A stretch of DNA of 62,881 nt from CAZEWZ01 sp964516765 (GCA_964516765.1 CAZEWZ010000009.1:1-62881); one strand, 5' to 3'; shown: positions 50,121 through 60,450, counted from the stretch's first letter. Numbers and translations: made by a program. The notes: generated by a model from the letters alone, not told the origin.

Positions 50121-52949
50121 ATGAGATTAAGTAAGGTAGCTAAAGAATTAAATGTAGGGACTGCGAACATCGTTGACCATCTCGCTTCGAATGGGATTAA
50201 AATTGATGCGAGACCTAACACCAAGATTACGCCAGATGCTTATCAATTATTGAAGCAAGAGTTTAATGCGGATGTTGAGCAGCATAAGCTTTCCGCTGAA
50301 GTATCGCAGGCACGAAGAGAAGAAAAGGAAGCAATAAAAGCAGTCGCAATCAAAAAATCGGAATATGTAATCAAAGCCAAAGCCCCTATTTCTGGTACTA
50401 AAATAGTCGGTAAAATAGATGTGAACCCTCAAGTAAAGGTTTCTACTGAAGTAAAAAAAGTTGAGTCTGAAAATGTAAAAGACCTACCCAAAAAGAACAA
50501 TGAGCAGGGGTTTTCAGAAAATATAGTTACTCCAATAGTTGCTGGACCAACCGAAACCAAAAAAACGGAGTCTCTAACAGATTCAAATATTACATCAAAA
50601 GTCATTTTTAAAGAAAAATCAGAAGAAGTTATAAAGGCGAAAGGTTCAGTTTCAAGTCCGAAGCAAATTGGAAAAATTGATGTTAATGTTTCTGTAAAAG
50701 ATTCTAGTATTGTTCAGATAAAGGTAGAAAAACTTAATCGTCCAGAAGCAATTTCTATAGAAGAACCGAATGAGTCTGAAACCAAGGAAATATTAAGAGC
50801 AAAGTCCACAACGTTATCTGGTCCTAAGTTAACTGGGCAGATAATAGATTTGAGTAAGTTTGCAAAACCAAAGAAGAAAAAAGTCGCTTCGTCAAGCAAT
50901 CCATCCGGGAATAAAGACAATAAAAAGAAAAGAAAAAGAATAAACGACCCTGCTGTTGGAAATAAAATTGGAAAAGGACCTAGTAAAATTGGGAAGGGTA
51001 AGTTTGCAAGCAAGCCTGGTAAAAAATCCAAGGTAGCAAAGGTTGAACCTACAGAGGAAGAGATTCAAAAGAAAATTGCAGAGACTTTGGATAAACTTAC
51101 TGGAAAAGGTAAGTCAAAAGGGTCCAAACATAGACGATCTAAAAGAGACGAAAGGAGAGAGCAAGACGCGCAAGATCAAATTTCAGCTGACGAAGCAAGT
51201 AAGGTAATTAAGGTAACAGAGTTTGTTACAGTCAATGAGATTTCAACGATGATGGAAGTTCCCGTAACCCAAATTATATCTTCGTGCATGATGTTGGGTA
51301 TCATGGTTACCATGAATCAAAGATTAGATGCAGAAACCCTGACTATTGTTGCCGATGAATTCGGTTTTGAAGTTGAATTTGTAAGTGCTGAAGTGCAAGA
51401 GTCTATCATTGAGGTGATTGATAAACCAGAAGATTTAGTAGCTAGATCTCCTATCGTTACAGTCATGGGGCATGTAGATCACGGTAAAACCTCCTTGCTT
51501 GATTATGTTCGACATGCTAATGTAATCTCAGGTGAGGCCGGAGGGATTACTCAGCACATTGGAGCTTATGAAGTTGGTTTAAAGAGTGGAAAAAGAATTA
51601 CATTTATTGATACACCAGGTCACGAAGCCTTTACAGCCATGCGAGCAAGAGGTGCTCAAGTAACAGATATTGTTATTATTGTAATCGCTGCTGATGATGA
51701 TATCATGCCCCAAACTAAAGAAGCCATTTCTCATGCTCAGGCTGCAGGGGTTCCCATAGTTTTTGCCATAAATAAAATTGATAAATCTAATGCTAATCCT
51801 GATAAAATTAAAGAGCAATTAGCCGCAATGGATTTGTTGGTTGAAGATTGGGGAGGAACATTTCAATCTCATGATATTTCAGCAAAAAAAGGAGATGGAG
51901 TAGAAGAGCTTTTAGAAAAAGTGATGCTCGAGGCAGAGATGCTAGATTTAAAGGCAAATCCTGAAAAGCCTGCAATCGGTTCGATTATTGAAGCTTCATT
52001 AGATAAAGGGAAAGGTTTTGTTACTACTATGCTTGTTCAGTCAGGGTCACTAAAAGTTGGCGACTTTCTATTAGCAGGTCACTTTACTGGAAAGATTAAA
52101 GCTATGTTTAATGAGCGTGGAAATAATGTTGCAGCAGCAGGACCGTCCTCACCGGTTAGTATTTTGGGACTAAGTGGTGCACCTCAAGCGGGAGATAATT
52201 TTAATGTTATGACAGATGAGCGAGAAGCAAAATCTATTGCATTAAAGCGAACCCAACTCCAAAGAGAGCAAAGTATTCGAACACAAAAGCATTTGACTCT
52301 TGACGAAATTGGTAGAAGGCTTGCTTTAGGAGATTTCCAAGAGTTAAATATTATATTGAAAGGAGATGTTGATGGTTCTATTGAGGCACTATCTGATTCT
52401 CTTCAAAAACTTTCTACAGATTCAATACAGGTGAATATTATTCATAAAGCAGTTGGGCAAATTTCTGAATCTGACATTCTATTAGCGACTGCATCAGATG
52501 CCATCGTTATTGGTTTTCAAGTTAGACCGTCAACTTCCGCAAGAAAATTGGCCGAAAAAGAACAGATTGATGTACGGTTATACTCTATTATCTACGATGC
52601 TATAAATGAAGTAAAGGAAGCTATGGAAGGTATGCTTTCTCCCGAGACCAAAGAAGTTGTCGTGTGTAATATTGAAGTAAGAGAGACTTTCAAGGTTTCG
52701 AAAGTCGGAACGATTGCTGGCTGCTATGTATTAGATGGTAAAATCACAAGAGGAACTGATGTACGTCTTATTCGTGATGGAGTAGTTGTTTATACAGGAG
52801 CCTTAGGTTCCTTAAAACGATTTAAAGATGATGTGAAAGATGTTTCCAAAGGCTATGAGTGTGGTTTAAATATTGATAAGTTCAATGATGTTAAGATTGG
52901 TGATATTATTGAAGGTTACGAACAGATAGAAGTAAAAAGATCCTTGTAA
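50121..52949 (+). CDS. infB: translation initiation factor IF-2
   Basis: 942 residues. A small N-terminal IF2_N domain (about 1-50; MRLSKVAKELNVGTANIVDHL), a long low-complexity Lys-rich linker (about 55-350), a second IF2_N (about 365-415) and the GTPase core: GHVDHGKTS (G1), DTPGHEAF (G3), NKID (G4), then domains II-IV. IF-2 places initiator tRNA on the 30S subunit and drives subunit joining. Last gene of the rimP-nusA-infB operon. Confidence 0.98.
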   Translation: MRLSKVAKELNVGTANIVDHLASNGIKIDARPNTKITPDAYQLLKQEFNADVEQHKLSAEVSQARREEKEAIKAVAIKKSEYVIKAKAPISGTKIVGKIDVNPQVKVSTEVKKVESENVKDLPKKNNEQGFSENIVTPIVAGPTETKKTESLTDSNITSKVIFKEKSEEVIKAKGSVSSPKQIGKIDVNVSVKDSSIVQIKVEKLNRPEAISIEEPNESETKEILRAKSTTLSGPKLTGQIIDLSKFAKPKKKKVASSSNPSGNKDNKKKRKRINDPAVGNKIGKGPSKIGKGKFASKPGKKSKVAKVEPTEEEIQKKIAETLDKLTGKGKSKGSKHRRSKRDERREQDAQDQISADEASKVIKVTEFVTVNEISTMMEVPVTQIISSCMMLGIMVTMNQRLDAETLTIVADEFGFEVEFVSAEVQESIIEVIDKPEDLVARSPIVTVMGHVDHGKTSLLDYVRHANVISGEAGGITQHIGAYEVGLKSGKRITFIDTPGHEAFTAMRARGAQVTDIVIIVIAADDDIMPQTKEAISHAQAAGVPIVFAINKIDKSNANPDKIKEQLAAMDLLVEDWGGTFQSHDISAKKGDGVEELLEKVMLEAEMLDLKANPEKPAIGSIIEASLDKGKGFVTTMLVQSGSLKVGDFLLAGHFTGKIKAMFNERGNNVAAAGPSSPVSILGLSGAPQAGDNFNVMTDEREAKSIALKRTQLQREQSIRTQKHLTLDEIGRRLALGDFQELNIILKGDVDGSIEALSDSLQKLSTDSIQVNIIHKAVGQISESDILLATASDAIVIGFQVRPSTSARKLAEKEQIDVRLYSIIYDAINEVKEAMEGMLSPETKEVVVCNIEVRETFKVSKVGTIAGCYVLDGKITRGTDVRLIRDGVVVYTGALGSLKRFKDDVKDVSKGYECGLNIDKFNDVKIGDIIEGYEQIEVKRSL

Positions 52950-52985
52950 AGGTGATAATCGATTTGCAACGCTATCAACCAAATT

Positions 52986-53014
52986 AAAAAAACCAGTATT
53001 TTCCTGTTTTTTTT
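52986..53014. terminator. weak bidirectional terminator between infB and the SPOR gene
   Basis: A run of A, CCAG, short spacer, CCTG and a run of eight T. Pairing needs a one-base bulge, so the hairpin is only moderate, but it sits exactly between two convergent stops. Confidence 0.45.
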
Positions 53015-53019
53015 ACAAC

Positions 53020-53439
53020 TCATAGTTTGTCTATTGCGATGTCTTCCTCAAATATAAACGCTGATTTAAAATATTTTTTAAATTCAATTAATTTTTTTTC
53101 TGCCGACATCCTAGTTCTAAAAGCACCTACTTTAGTCTTAAAGTAAGGTTGTTCATAAGAGTTTTCTACAATAATTTCTGGATATAGTTTTTTGAATATA
53201 ATTTTTGTCTGGTTAGACCCACTTCTTAGTCCTGAAAATAGCTGAATTCTATATGCTCTTATTTTTTTTTCAGCACTTCTTTTTTTCTTACTCAATAAAT
53301 CATCTACCCGAAAGGTGTTGACAAAATTTAGCACATTTTCTGAGGTATCTTTAAGGATTTCATAGTCCGAATCAAAGTTCTGTGCTGTCGATTCAAGCGA
53401 AATAATAATGATAAAAAATAATAACAAATTAAATTTCAT
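53020..53439 (-). CDS. secreted SPOR-domain-like protein
   Basis: 139 residues from the ATG at 53439, chosen because it starts the signal peptide (MKFNLLLFFIIIISLESTAQ) and because a promoter element lies within the longer frame that begins at 53487. The C-terminal half, IRAYRIQLFSGLRSGSNQT... YEQPYFKTKVGAFRTRMSAE, is the beta-alpha-beta pattern of SPOR domains that bind denuded peptidoglycan. Single gene convergent with infB. Confidence 0.8.
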   Translation of the reverse strand: MKFNLLLFFIIIISLESTAQNFDSDYEILKDTSENVLNFVNTFRVDDLLSKKKRSAEKKIRAYRIQLFSGLRSGSNQTKIIFKKLYPEIIVENSYEQPYFKTKVGAFRTRMSAEKKLIEFKKYFKSAFIFEEDIAIDKL

Positions 53440-53455
53440 GGGCTCTGTTTTACTA

Positions 53456-53463
53456 CAAATGTA
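53456..53463 (-). promoter_or_regulatory. -7 element of the SPOR-domain gene
   Basis: Minus strand TACATTTG, perfect TAnnTTTG, 16 bases before the ATG at 53439. The -33 box is not clear. Its position supports the shorter start. Confidence 0.4.
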
Positions 53464-53557
53464 ATTAAAAACTAATACCGTAAACATGATTAATTTAGAA
53501 TCATTATAAACTAATTAATTTATGGGCTTAAGCGTACTAGCTAAATCAGTAAATTGT

Positions 53558-53565
53558 TATTTTTG
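53558..53565 (+). promoter_or_regulatory. -7 element of the alternative complex III operon
   Basis: TATTTTTG, perfect TAnnTTTG, 23 bases before the actA ATG at 53589. No -33 TTG at the expected distance. Confidence 0.4.
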
Positions 53566-53588
53566 TATTCGATAAAAAAGTACTTTAA

Positions 53589-54842
53589 ATGCTGGAAAGT
53601 GCACCCATTATGATAAGACAATTATGTAAGTTATACAAGCCTAAGTATTTAGCTATTTTGGCCCTCTTATTTATTGGTACATTCAATTTTAGTTTTGCTC
53701 AAAGTGTGGAATTAGGAGAAAGTCTATTTTCAAGTAACTGTGCTTCTTGTCATTATGCAGGTCCAGAAAACAAAAAGCTTGTTGGGCCTGGTTTGGGTGC
53801 TCATACCATAGAAAAGTATTCAACAGAATGGTTGTACTCATGGATTAGAAATTCATCTGCATTAATTGCTAGTGGAGATGAACAAGCCATTGCAGTATAC
53901 GAGGAGTACAACAAAGTTGCCATGTCGGCTTTTACTTATCTTTCTGATGAAGACCTTATCAACATCATGGCCTATATTGAAGTGGGACCTCCTGAAGTAG
54001 TAGCTGTATCCGGCGGTTTAGATGGACTTCCTCACGCTGAACCCACGGATCCTCGAATTGTCCTTTTAATCGTTCTCGCTATTCTTGTTTTATTTGGTCT
54101 AGTTCTCTCCGGTATCAAAAACTCTCTAAAAGATGCCCAAGGTCAAGATACCTTTGGTTTGTTTAAAAGTGTTATGATTTGGCTAAAAGCTACTCCTGTA
54201 GTGATTGTATTAATTTGTCTCTTTTTAATTTTTAGTGGAGGTAGATTAGCATGGAATGAGTTGCTAGCTGTTGGAGTCCAACAAGGATATCAACCCGAAC
54301 AGCCAATCGCTTTTTCTCATAAAATTCATGCTGGTGAAAATGGTGTAGACTGTAATTATTGTCATTCCGGGGCAAGACACAGTAAGTCTGCAGGAGTTCC
54401 TTCTGCAAATGTGTGTATGAATTGTCATACTTATATCAATTCCGGAACAATTTCTGGAACTGAAGAAATTTCAAAGATATACGATGCTATTGGTTTTGAT
54501 CCAGAATCCAAAACCTATATTGAAGGATATGAGCAAAAGCCTATTAAATGGGTTCGCATTCACAATTTGCCTGATTTGGCTTATTTCAATCACTCACAAC
54601 ATGTCAATGTGGCCGGGGTAGAATGTCAAACATGTCATGGACCCATTGAGGAGATGTCTGTTGTTGAACAATATTCCCCTTTAACAATGGGTTGGTGTAT
54701 AGATTGTCACAGAGAAACTAAAGTAGATTTAGACAATCCCTATTATCATGATTTAAATGAAAATTGGGTGAAAAAATATCATGGTGAGGATATGACCGCT
54801 GAGAAAATAGGTGGTCTGGAGTGTGGTAAATGTCATTACTAA
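53589..54842 (+). CDS. actA: alternative complex III subunit ActA, multiheme cytochrome c
   Basis: 417 residues with a signal peptide/anchor (about 17-38). An N-terminal monoheme domain (CASCH, 51-55) is followed by two hydrophobic spans (about 155-175 and 201-217) and a C-terminal pentaheme domain: CNYCH (255), CMNCH (276), CQTCH (346), CIDCH (370), CGKCH (412). The six heme sites pass electrons from the quinol-oxidising core to a soluble carrier or oxidase. A second ATG seven codons in is an alternative start. First of six act genes in one operon. Confidence 0.95.
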   Translation: MLESAPIMIRQLCKLYKPKYLAILALLFIGTFNFSFAQSVELGESLFSSNCASCHYAGPENKKLVGPGLGAHTIEKYSTEWLYSWIRNSSALIASGDEQAIAVYEEYNKVAMSAFTYLSDEDLINIMAYIEVGPPEVVAVSGGLDGLPHAEPTDPRIVLLIVLAILVLFGLVLSGIKNSLKDAQGQDTFGLFKSVMIWLKATPVVIVLICLFLIFSGGRLAWNELLAVGVQQGYQPEQPIAFSHKIHAGENGVDCNYCHSGARHSKSAGVPSANVCMNCHTYINSGTISGTEEISKIYDAIGFDPESKTYIEGYEQKPIKWVRIHNLPDLAYFNHSQHVNVAGVECQTCHGPIEEMSVVEQYSPLTMGWCIDCHRETKVDLDNPYYHDLNENWVKKYHGEDMTAEKIGGLECGKCHY

Positions 54843-54862
54843 TTTGAAAAGGAAATAATCAG

Positions 54863-57800
54863 ATGGCTAAAAATAAAACATATTTCCAGGGTTTAGGTCA
54901 ATTAGCAAATAATCCCAAATTGGATCTTCTCCAAGAAAAAGAGTTTGCTGATCAATTGCCCACTGAAGCTTTTTTAGGCGATGACGATAAATTATCTGAG
55001 TCTTCTACTTCTCGTCGTGATTTTTTGAAGTTTTTAGGATTTAGTACGGCAGCAGCCTCTCTAGCCGCATGTGAAACCCCCATTCAAAAAGTTATTCCCT
55101 ATGTTGTCAAGCCCGAAGAAACAATCGCCGGTATTGCCAATTGGTATGCTTCTAGTTTTTACGATGGAAATGATTTTGCTAGCTTATTGATTAAGAATAG
55201 AGAAGGGCGTCCAATTTTCTTAAAGACGAATGATTTGTGTGAATATGGAGGTATTAACGCTAGAGTTCAAGCTTCTGTTTTGAATTTGTATGATACTTCT
55301 CGATTGAAGGAGCCAATGGACAATGGCGAGACAAGTTCTTGGTCTCGTGTGGATAAAAAAATTATTCAGGGATTCAATGATGTGAAAACTTCGGGAAAGG
55401 AAATAGTAATTTTAAGTTCCTCCGTAATTTCTCCCTCTACAAATTCTGTTATTAAAGCTTTTGTTAAAAAATATAAAGCCAAACATGTTGTGTATGATGT
55501 AATGTCTGTTTCAGCCATGTTAGACGCAAATTTAGAAAGTTATAACAGGAGAGTTATTCCTACTTATCGTTTTGAGAAGGCAGATGTAGTCGCTTCTTTT
55601 GCTGCAGACTTTTTGGGAAATTGGTTAGACGCAGGTCACGGAAAAAGCTTTGCGGCTAGAAGAAATCCAAATAACGGATCAATGTCGCGTCACTACCAAT
55701 TTGAGTCTAATTTGTCTCTTACAGGCGCCAATGCAGATTATAGGACTCCAGTGAAGGCTTCTGAAATGGGTGTTGTCCTTCTCAATTTGTATAATCTACT
55801 TTCGTTGAAGGCTGGAGTAAGTTCAGTTAAAGTTGCTTTATCAGATCATTCGAATACACTGAAGAAAATGGCAAATGATCTTTGGAATGCCAAAGGGAAG
55901 TCTCTTGTCATTGCTGGTGGAAATAATATTCATATTCACTTGATTGTGAATGCAATAAATGATTTGCTTGACAACACTGGGAAAACAATTGATTTTTCGA
56001 TACAATCAAATTTAAAACAAGGTAAAGACCAAGACATTACAGCGCTTATTCATGACATGAATAATGGGCAAGTTGGTTCACTCATTGCTTACAATGTTAA
56101 TCCTGCATATAATCTCGCTCAAGCAGAAGAATTTAAACAGGGGCTTAGCAAAGTAGATTTATCCGTTTCCTTTGCAGAAAAGTTAGATGAGACTGCTGCC
56201 CAAATGAATTTTGTTTGTCCCGATCATAATTATCTTGAAAGTTGGAATGATGCAAATCCTTACACAGGAATATATGCTCTTGTTCAACCCACCATTCATC
56301 CCCTATTTAATACCCGCCAGGCACAAGTCTCTTTAATGTCTTGGACGGGATTAGGAGATGATTATTACAACTTCTTGCAAGACTATTGGCGAAATAATAT
56401 TTTAGGTTCTACTTCATGGAATTCTGCTCTTCACGACGGAGTTCACATATTGAGTACAAAAGAAAAGTCGGTCACATTTAAATCTTCTATACGCAGTACT
56501 GTTAAACCCTTAACGAATTTATCTTCCGATGCTATTGATTTGGTTCTGTATAGTAAAATAGGTATTGGTTCGGGTGAATTTGCTAATAATCCTTGGCTTC
56601 AGGAACTCCCTGACCCAATTTCTAAAACTACCTGGGATAATTATTTAACGATTTCCCCTCGTTTTGCTAAAGAAATAGGTCTTAATAATGAATATGTTTC
56701 TAACGGAGCCCTAGATGGCGATATAGTGGATATGACCATTGACGGTAAGACTATTCGAGTTCCGGTATTAATTCAACCTGGTCAGGCATACAAAACAGTT
56801 GGTTTGGCAATTGGTTATGGACGAAATGGATCAGGTAAAGCAGGCGATGGAATTGGTGTTAACGCCTTTGTATTGGCAAAAGAGTTTCAGTCTACTTTCT
56901 CTGGCGTATCACTCAGTAAAGTAGAAGATACAGTGCACGAATTCGCTTGTACTCAGCTGCATCATACTATGATGGGGAGAGACCGAATTGTGAAAGAAAC
57001 AACACTTTCAGAGTTCAATCAAGATCCTAGAGCAGGAAATGAGCAAATGATGCTCGAAACTCATAAAGGTCCCCAAGAGCCTGAGAAAATTACACTTTGG
57101 GAAGAACATGACCGCGATGTCCACTGGTGGAATCTTTCTATTGATTTAAACAGTTGTACCGGTTGTGGGGCTTGTATTATTGCTTGTCACGCAGAAAATA
57201 ATGTACCGGTGGTCGGGAAGGCAGAAATTAGAAAATCCAGAGATATGCACTGGTTACGTATTGATCGATATTATTCATCTGATATGACTGAAGAAGTTGC
57301 TGACGAAGAAGAAATTTCGTCCATAGATAAGTTTTTAGCAATGGAAGTTGCTTCCACTTCGGAGTCACTTGAAGTTGTTTTTCAGCCCGTAATGTGTCAG
57401 CATTGTAACCACGCTCCTTGTGAGACCGTTTGTCCCGTGGCTGCAACCACACATTCTAGAGAAGGCTTGAATCACATGACTTATAATAGATGTGTGGGGA
57501 CTAGATATTGCGCAAACAATTGTCCTTACAAAGTTCGTCGATTCAATTGGTTTAACTATTCTGATAACGATGAGTTCGACTTTTATATGAATGAGGACCT
57601 TGGGAAGATGGTCTTAAATCCTGATGTAACTGTTCGTTCTAGAGGGGTAATGGAGAAATGCTCGATGTGCATTCAAAATATCCAAAAGGCGAAATTGGAT
57701 GCCAAAAAAGAAAGAAGGAAATTAGAAGACGGAGAAGTAGACTGCGCATGTGCTACTGCTTGTGATACTGGTGCAATGGTCTTTGGAGATGGTCTAGACA

Positions 57801-57913
57801 AAAGTAGCAAGGTGTATGCAAAAGCAAGAGATCCTAGATCGTATCATCTTCTTGAAGAGTTAAATACCCAACCTTCTGTATGGTATCAGACTAAAATACG
57901 AAATAAGGCATAA
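54863..57913 (+). CDS. actB: alternative complex III subunit ActB, molybdopterin-oxidoreductase-like iron-sulphur protein
   Basis: 1016 residues. A Tat-like segment SRRDFLKFLGFSTAAASLAAC (about 49-69) sits behind an unusual cytosol-type leader, as is usual for ActB. The large MopB-like domain (about 70-740) lacks cofactor-binding cysteines. A ferredoxin-like domain (about 750-990) carries four cysteine groups (CTGCGACIIAC, CQHCNHAPC, CVGTRYCANNCP and CSMC with a late CACATAC), enough for four Fe-S clusters. It forms the periplasmic electron wire next to ActA. Confidence 0.96.
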   Translation: MAKNKTYFQGLGQLANNPKLDLLQEKEFADQLPTEAFLGDDDKLSESSTSRRDFLKFLGFSTAAASLAACETPIQKVIPYVVKPEETIAGIANWYASSFYDGNDFASLLIKNREGRPIFLKTNDLCEYGGINARVQASVLNLYDTSRLKEPMDNGETSSWSRVDKKIIQGFNDVKTSGKEIVILSSSVISPSTNSVIKAFVKKYKAKHVVYDVMSVSAMLDANLESYNRRVIPTYRFEKADVVASFAADFLGNWLDAGHGKSFAARRNPNNGSMSRHYQFESNLSLTGANADYRTPVKASEMGVVLLNLYNLLSLKAGVSSVKVALSDHSNTLKKMANDLWNAKGKSLVIAGGNNIHIHLIVNAINDLLDNTGKTIDFSIQSNLKQGKDQDITALIHDMNNGQVGSLIAYNVNPAYNLAQAEEFKQGLSKVDLSVSFAEKLDETAAQMNFVCPDHNYLESWNDANPYTGIYALVQPTIHPLFNTRQAQVSLMSWTGLGDDYYNFLQDYWRNNILGSTSWNSALHDGVHILSTKEKSVTFKSSIRSTVKPLTNLSSDAIDLVLYSKIGIGSGEFANNPWLQELPDPISKTTWDNYLTISPRFAKEIGLNNEYVSNGALDGDIVDMTIDGKTIRVPVLIQPGQAYKTVGLAIGYGRNGSGKAGDGIGVNAFVLAKEFQSTFSGVSLSKVEDTVHEFACTQLHHTMMGRDRIVKETTLSEFNQDPRAGNEQMMLETHKGPQEPEKITLWEEHDRDVHWWNLSIDLNSCTGCGACIIACHAENNVPVVGKAEIRKSRDMHWLRIDRYYSSDMTEEVADEEEISSIDKFLAMEVASTSESLEVVFQPVMCQHCNHAPCETVCPVAATTHSREGLNHMTYNRCVGTRYCANNCPYKVRRFNWFNYSDNDEFDFYMNEDLGKMVLNPDVTVRSRGVMEKCSMCIQNIQKAKLDAKKERRKLEDGEVDCACATACDTGAMVFGDGLDKSSKVYAKARDPRSYHLLEELNTQPSVWYQTKIRNKA

Positions 57914-57931
57914 ATTTAATTAGATATAAAA

Positions 57932-59308
57932 ATGCATTACGAATCGCCCATCAGAGAGCCCTTAATATTAGATGATAAGTCATTACATGATATCACTGAA
58001 GATGTAGCGCGACCAATAGAAGGATCTGCAAATAAATGGTGGTGGGCATTGTTTTTAACTGCTCTACTTGCATTTATATGGGGAGCAGGTTGCATGGTGT
58101 ACACTATTGGAACGGGGATCGGAGTTTGGGGTTTAAACAAGACAGTAGGCTGGGCTTGGGATATTACAAATTTCGTCTGGTGGGTTGGTATTGGTCATGC
58201 TGGAACTCTTATTTCGGCTGTATTATTACTTTTTAGACAAAAATGGCGTTTATCTATAAATCGTTCCGCTGAAGCGATGACTATTTTTGCAGTTATGCAA
58301 GCTGCTCTTTTCCCACTAATTCACATGGGGAGACCCTGGTTAGCTTATTTTGTTTTTCCACTTCCAAATAATTTTGGATCACTTTGGGTTAACTTTAACT
58401 CTCCACTTTTGTGGGATGTTTTTGCGATTTCTACTTACTTCACTGTTTCTCTTGTATTTTGGTATATGGGTTTAATTCCTGATTTTGCTATGATTCGTGA
58501 TCGAGCAAAGAAAACTCTTACAAAAAAAGTATACACAATATTGTCTTTTGGTTGGTCTGGTAGAGCAAAGCATTGGCAACGCTTTGAAGAGTTATCCCTT
58601 GTTTTAGCTGGATTAGCTACTCCTTTGGTTCTCTCTGTTCATACTATCGTATCCATGGATTTTGCAACTTCTGTAATTCCAGGTTGGCATACCACCATTT
58701 TCCCTCCTTATTTTGTTGCAGGAGCTATTTTTTCTGGTTTTGCGATGGTGCAAACATTGTTATTAGTTATGCGTAAAGTAGTTTACATGGAGTCATACAT
58801 TACGATCAAACATATTGAATATATGAATATCGTGATTATGGTTACGGGTTCTATAGTGGGTGTGGCTTACATCACAGAATTATTTATTGCGTGGTACTCC
58901 GGTGTAGAATTTGAGCAGTATGCTTTTTTAAATAGAGCAACTGGTCCCTATTGGTGGGCCTATTGGGCGATGATGACATGTAATGTATTCTCGCCACAGT
59001 TTATGTGGTCCAAAAAACTTAGAACTAGTATTGCCTTCACTTTCTTTATTTCTATTGTTGTAAATATTGGAATGTGGTTTGAGCGCTTTGTGATTATCGT
59101 TACTTCACTTCACCGAGATTATCTCCCCTCTTCTTGGACGATGTTCTCTCCTACGTTCGTTGATATGGGAATTTTTATAGGAACAATAGGATTCTTTTTC
59201 GTCTTATTTTTACTCTATGCTAGAACTTTCCCAGTTATTGCTCAGGCAGAATTGAAAACTATCGTCAAATCTTCCAGTTCCCAAAGTAAAAAAAATCACA
59301 ATGAGTAA
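57932..59308 (+). CDS. actC: alternative complex III subunit ActC, NrfD-like
   Basis: 458 residues with about ten membrane spans (first about 38-60). NrfD/PsrC family: WGLNKTVGWAWDITNFVWWVGIGHAG and HMGRPWLAYFVFPLPN. It carries the quinol-binding site in the membrane together with ActF. It overlaps actD by eight bases, so the two are translationally coupled. Confidence 0.95.
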   Translation: MHYESPIREPLILDDKSLHDITEDVARPIEGSANKWWWALFLTALLAFIWGAGCMVYTIGTGIGVWGLNKTVGWAWDITNFVWWVGIGHAGTLISAVLLLFRQKWRLSINRSAEAMTIFAVMQAALFPLIHMGRPWLAYFVFPLPNNFGSLWVNFNSPLLWDVFAISTYFTVSLVFWYMGLIPDFAMIRDRAKKTLTKKVYTILSFGWSGRAKHWQRFEELSLVLAGLATPLVLSVHTIVSMDFATSVIPGWHTTIFPPYFVAGAIFSGFAMVQTLLLVMRKVVYMESYITIKHIEYMNIVIMVTGSIVGVAYITELFIAWYSGVEFEQYAFLNRATGPYWWAYWAMMTCNVFSPQFMWSKKLRTSIAFTFFISIVVNIGMWFERFVIIVTSLHRDYLPSSWTMFSPTFVDMGIFIGTIGFFFVLFLLYARTFPVIAQAELKTIVKSSSSQSKKNHNE

Positions 59309-59825
59309 AAAAGTTATTTACGGCATATACGACGATGACGATGTAATCCTTCAAGCAGTGAAGGATATTCGCGAAAAAGGACTTCATGTAGACGAAGTAT
59401 ATTCCCCCTTTCCAATTCATGGTCTTGACCATGCAATGGGATTAAAACCGACTAGACTTGCAATAACCGCATTTATTTATGGCTGTATTGGCCTTTTCTT
59501 AGGACTTTTAATGATGTGGTATATGATGATCATTGATTGGCCAATGATTATTGGTGGAAAACCAAACTTTACACTCTTAGATAACTTGCCCGCATTTGTC
59601 CCTATTGCTTTTGAAATTACAGTTTTTTTTGCCTCCCACTTAATGGTTATTACGTATCTAGTTAGATGTCAGCTTTTCCCTGGATCTTCTGCTTCAAGCC
59701 CAGATCCAAGAACAACGGACGATAAATTTCTTATGGAAATTCTTGTCAAAGACAATGAATTTGAAATTATCTCATTAATGAAAGAGACGGGCGCCATTGA
59801 AGTGAAAGATGAATTAATAGACTAA
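59301..59825 (+). CDS. actD: alternative complex III subunit ActD, DUF3341
   Basis: 174 residues. Soluble N-terminus (IYGIYDDDDVILQAVKDIREKG; YSPFPIHGLDHAMGLKPTRL), two membrane spans (about 55-80 and 98-120) and a short cytosolic end. This is the DUF3341 family, the ActD subunit with no cofactor. Between actC (overlap) and actE (11 bases). Confidence 0.94.
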   Translation: MSKKVIYGIYDDDDVILQAVKDIREKGLHVDEVYSPFPIHGLDHAMGLKPTRLAITAFIYGCIGLFLGLLMMWYMMIIDWPMIIGGKPNFTLLDNLPAFVPIAFEITVFFASHLMVITYLVRCQLFPGSSASSPDPRTTDDKFLMEILVKDNEFEIISLMKETGAIEVKDELID

Positions 59826-59836
59826 AGTTCTATACA

Positions 59837-60430
59837 ATGAAAAACGGAATAAAAATCGCATATGTCAGCTTAGTGGCATTAATAGCAGGTGTATTTCTCC
59901 AATCATGCGGAGCAGACGGTTCTAATCCGGGTTACGAATTTATGCCAAATATGTATCGCTCACCTTCTTATGAAACCTATTCTGAAAATCCTGTTTTTGA
60001 AAATGGTATTACTTCTCAATTAGGGGTCAAAGGAAGTATCCCTAGAGGTTTTACTCCTTTTGAATATGACAGTAGTCTCGAAGATTATTTGAGGGCAGGA
60101 AAAAAATTAAAGAATCCTTTGGTTCTCGACGATTTAATCCTTTTAGAAGGAAAAGCTTTATTTGAGATGTTTTGTAAGCACTGTCACGGAGCCAATGGAA
60201 ATGGGAAAGGGTCTATTTCTCATCCCGTATATGGTGGTATTCCATCTTATGCAGATAATGTAGCTCCACGGAGATCAGGCGCGACCATGAGTGAATTGAC
60301 TGATGGCCATATATTTCATGCTCTAACCTATGGATTGAATGCGATGGGACCTCATGCAAGTCAACTTTCTAAGACTGAGCGTTGGAAAATTGTTCACTAT
60401 GTCCACGCCCTTCAAAAGGTATCAAACTAA
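59837..60430 (+). CDS. actE: alternative complex III subunit ActE, lipoprotein cytochrome c
   Basis: 197 residues. Lipoprotein signal ending LQSC (Cys24); PNMYRSPSYETY and the heme site CKHCH (113-117), with a Met ligand probably in LNAMGPHA. Class I monoheme cytochrome that takes electrons from ActA. actF begins 20 bases later. Confidence 0.94.
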   Translation: MKNGIKIAYVSLVALIAGVFLQSCGADGSNPGYEFMPNMYRSPSYETYSENPVFENGITSQLGVKGSIPRGFTPFEYDSSLEDYLRAGKKLKNPLVLDDLILLEGKALFEMFCKHCHGANGNGKGSISHPVYGGIPSYADNVAPRRSGATMSELTDGHIFHALTYGLNAMGPHASQLSKTERWKIVHYVHALQKVSN

Positions 60431-60450
60431 TAATTCTAATAAGAAACGGA

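Noticed and set aside
50714..51031. 105-codon antisense frame in infB
   Set aside because: It is the reverse of the Lys-rich linker (hence Phe/Leu-rich) and shows no start or promoter.
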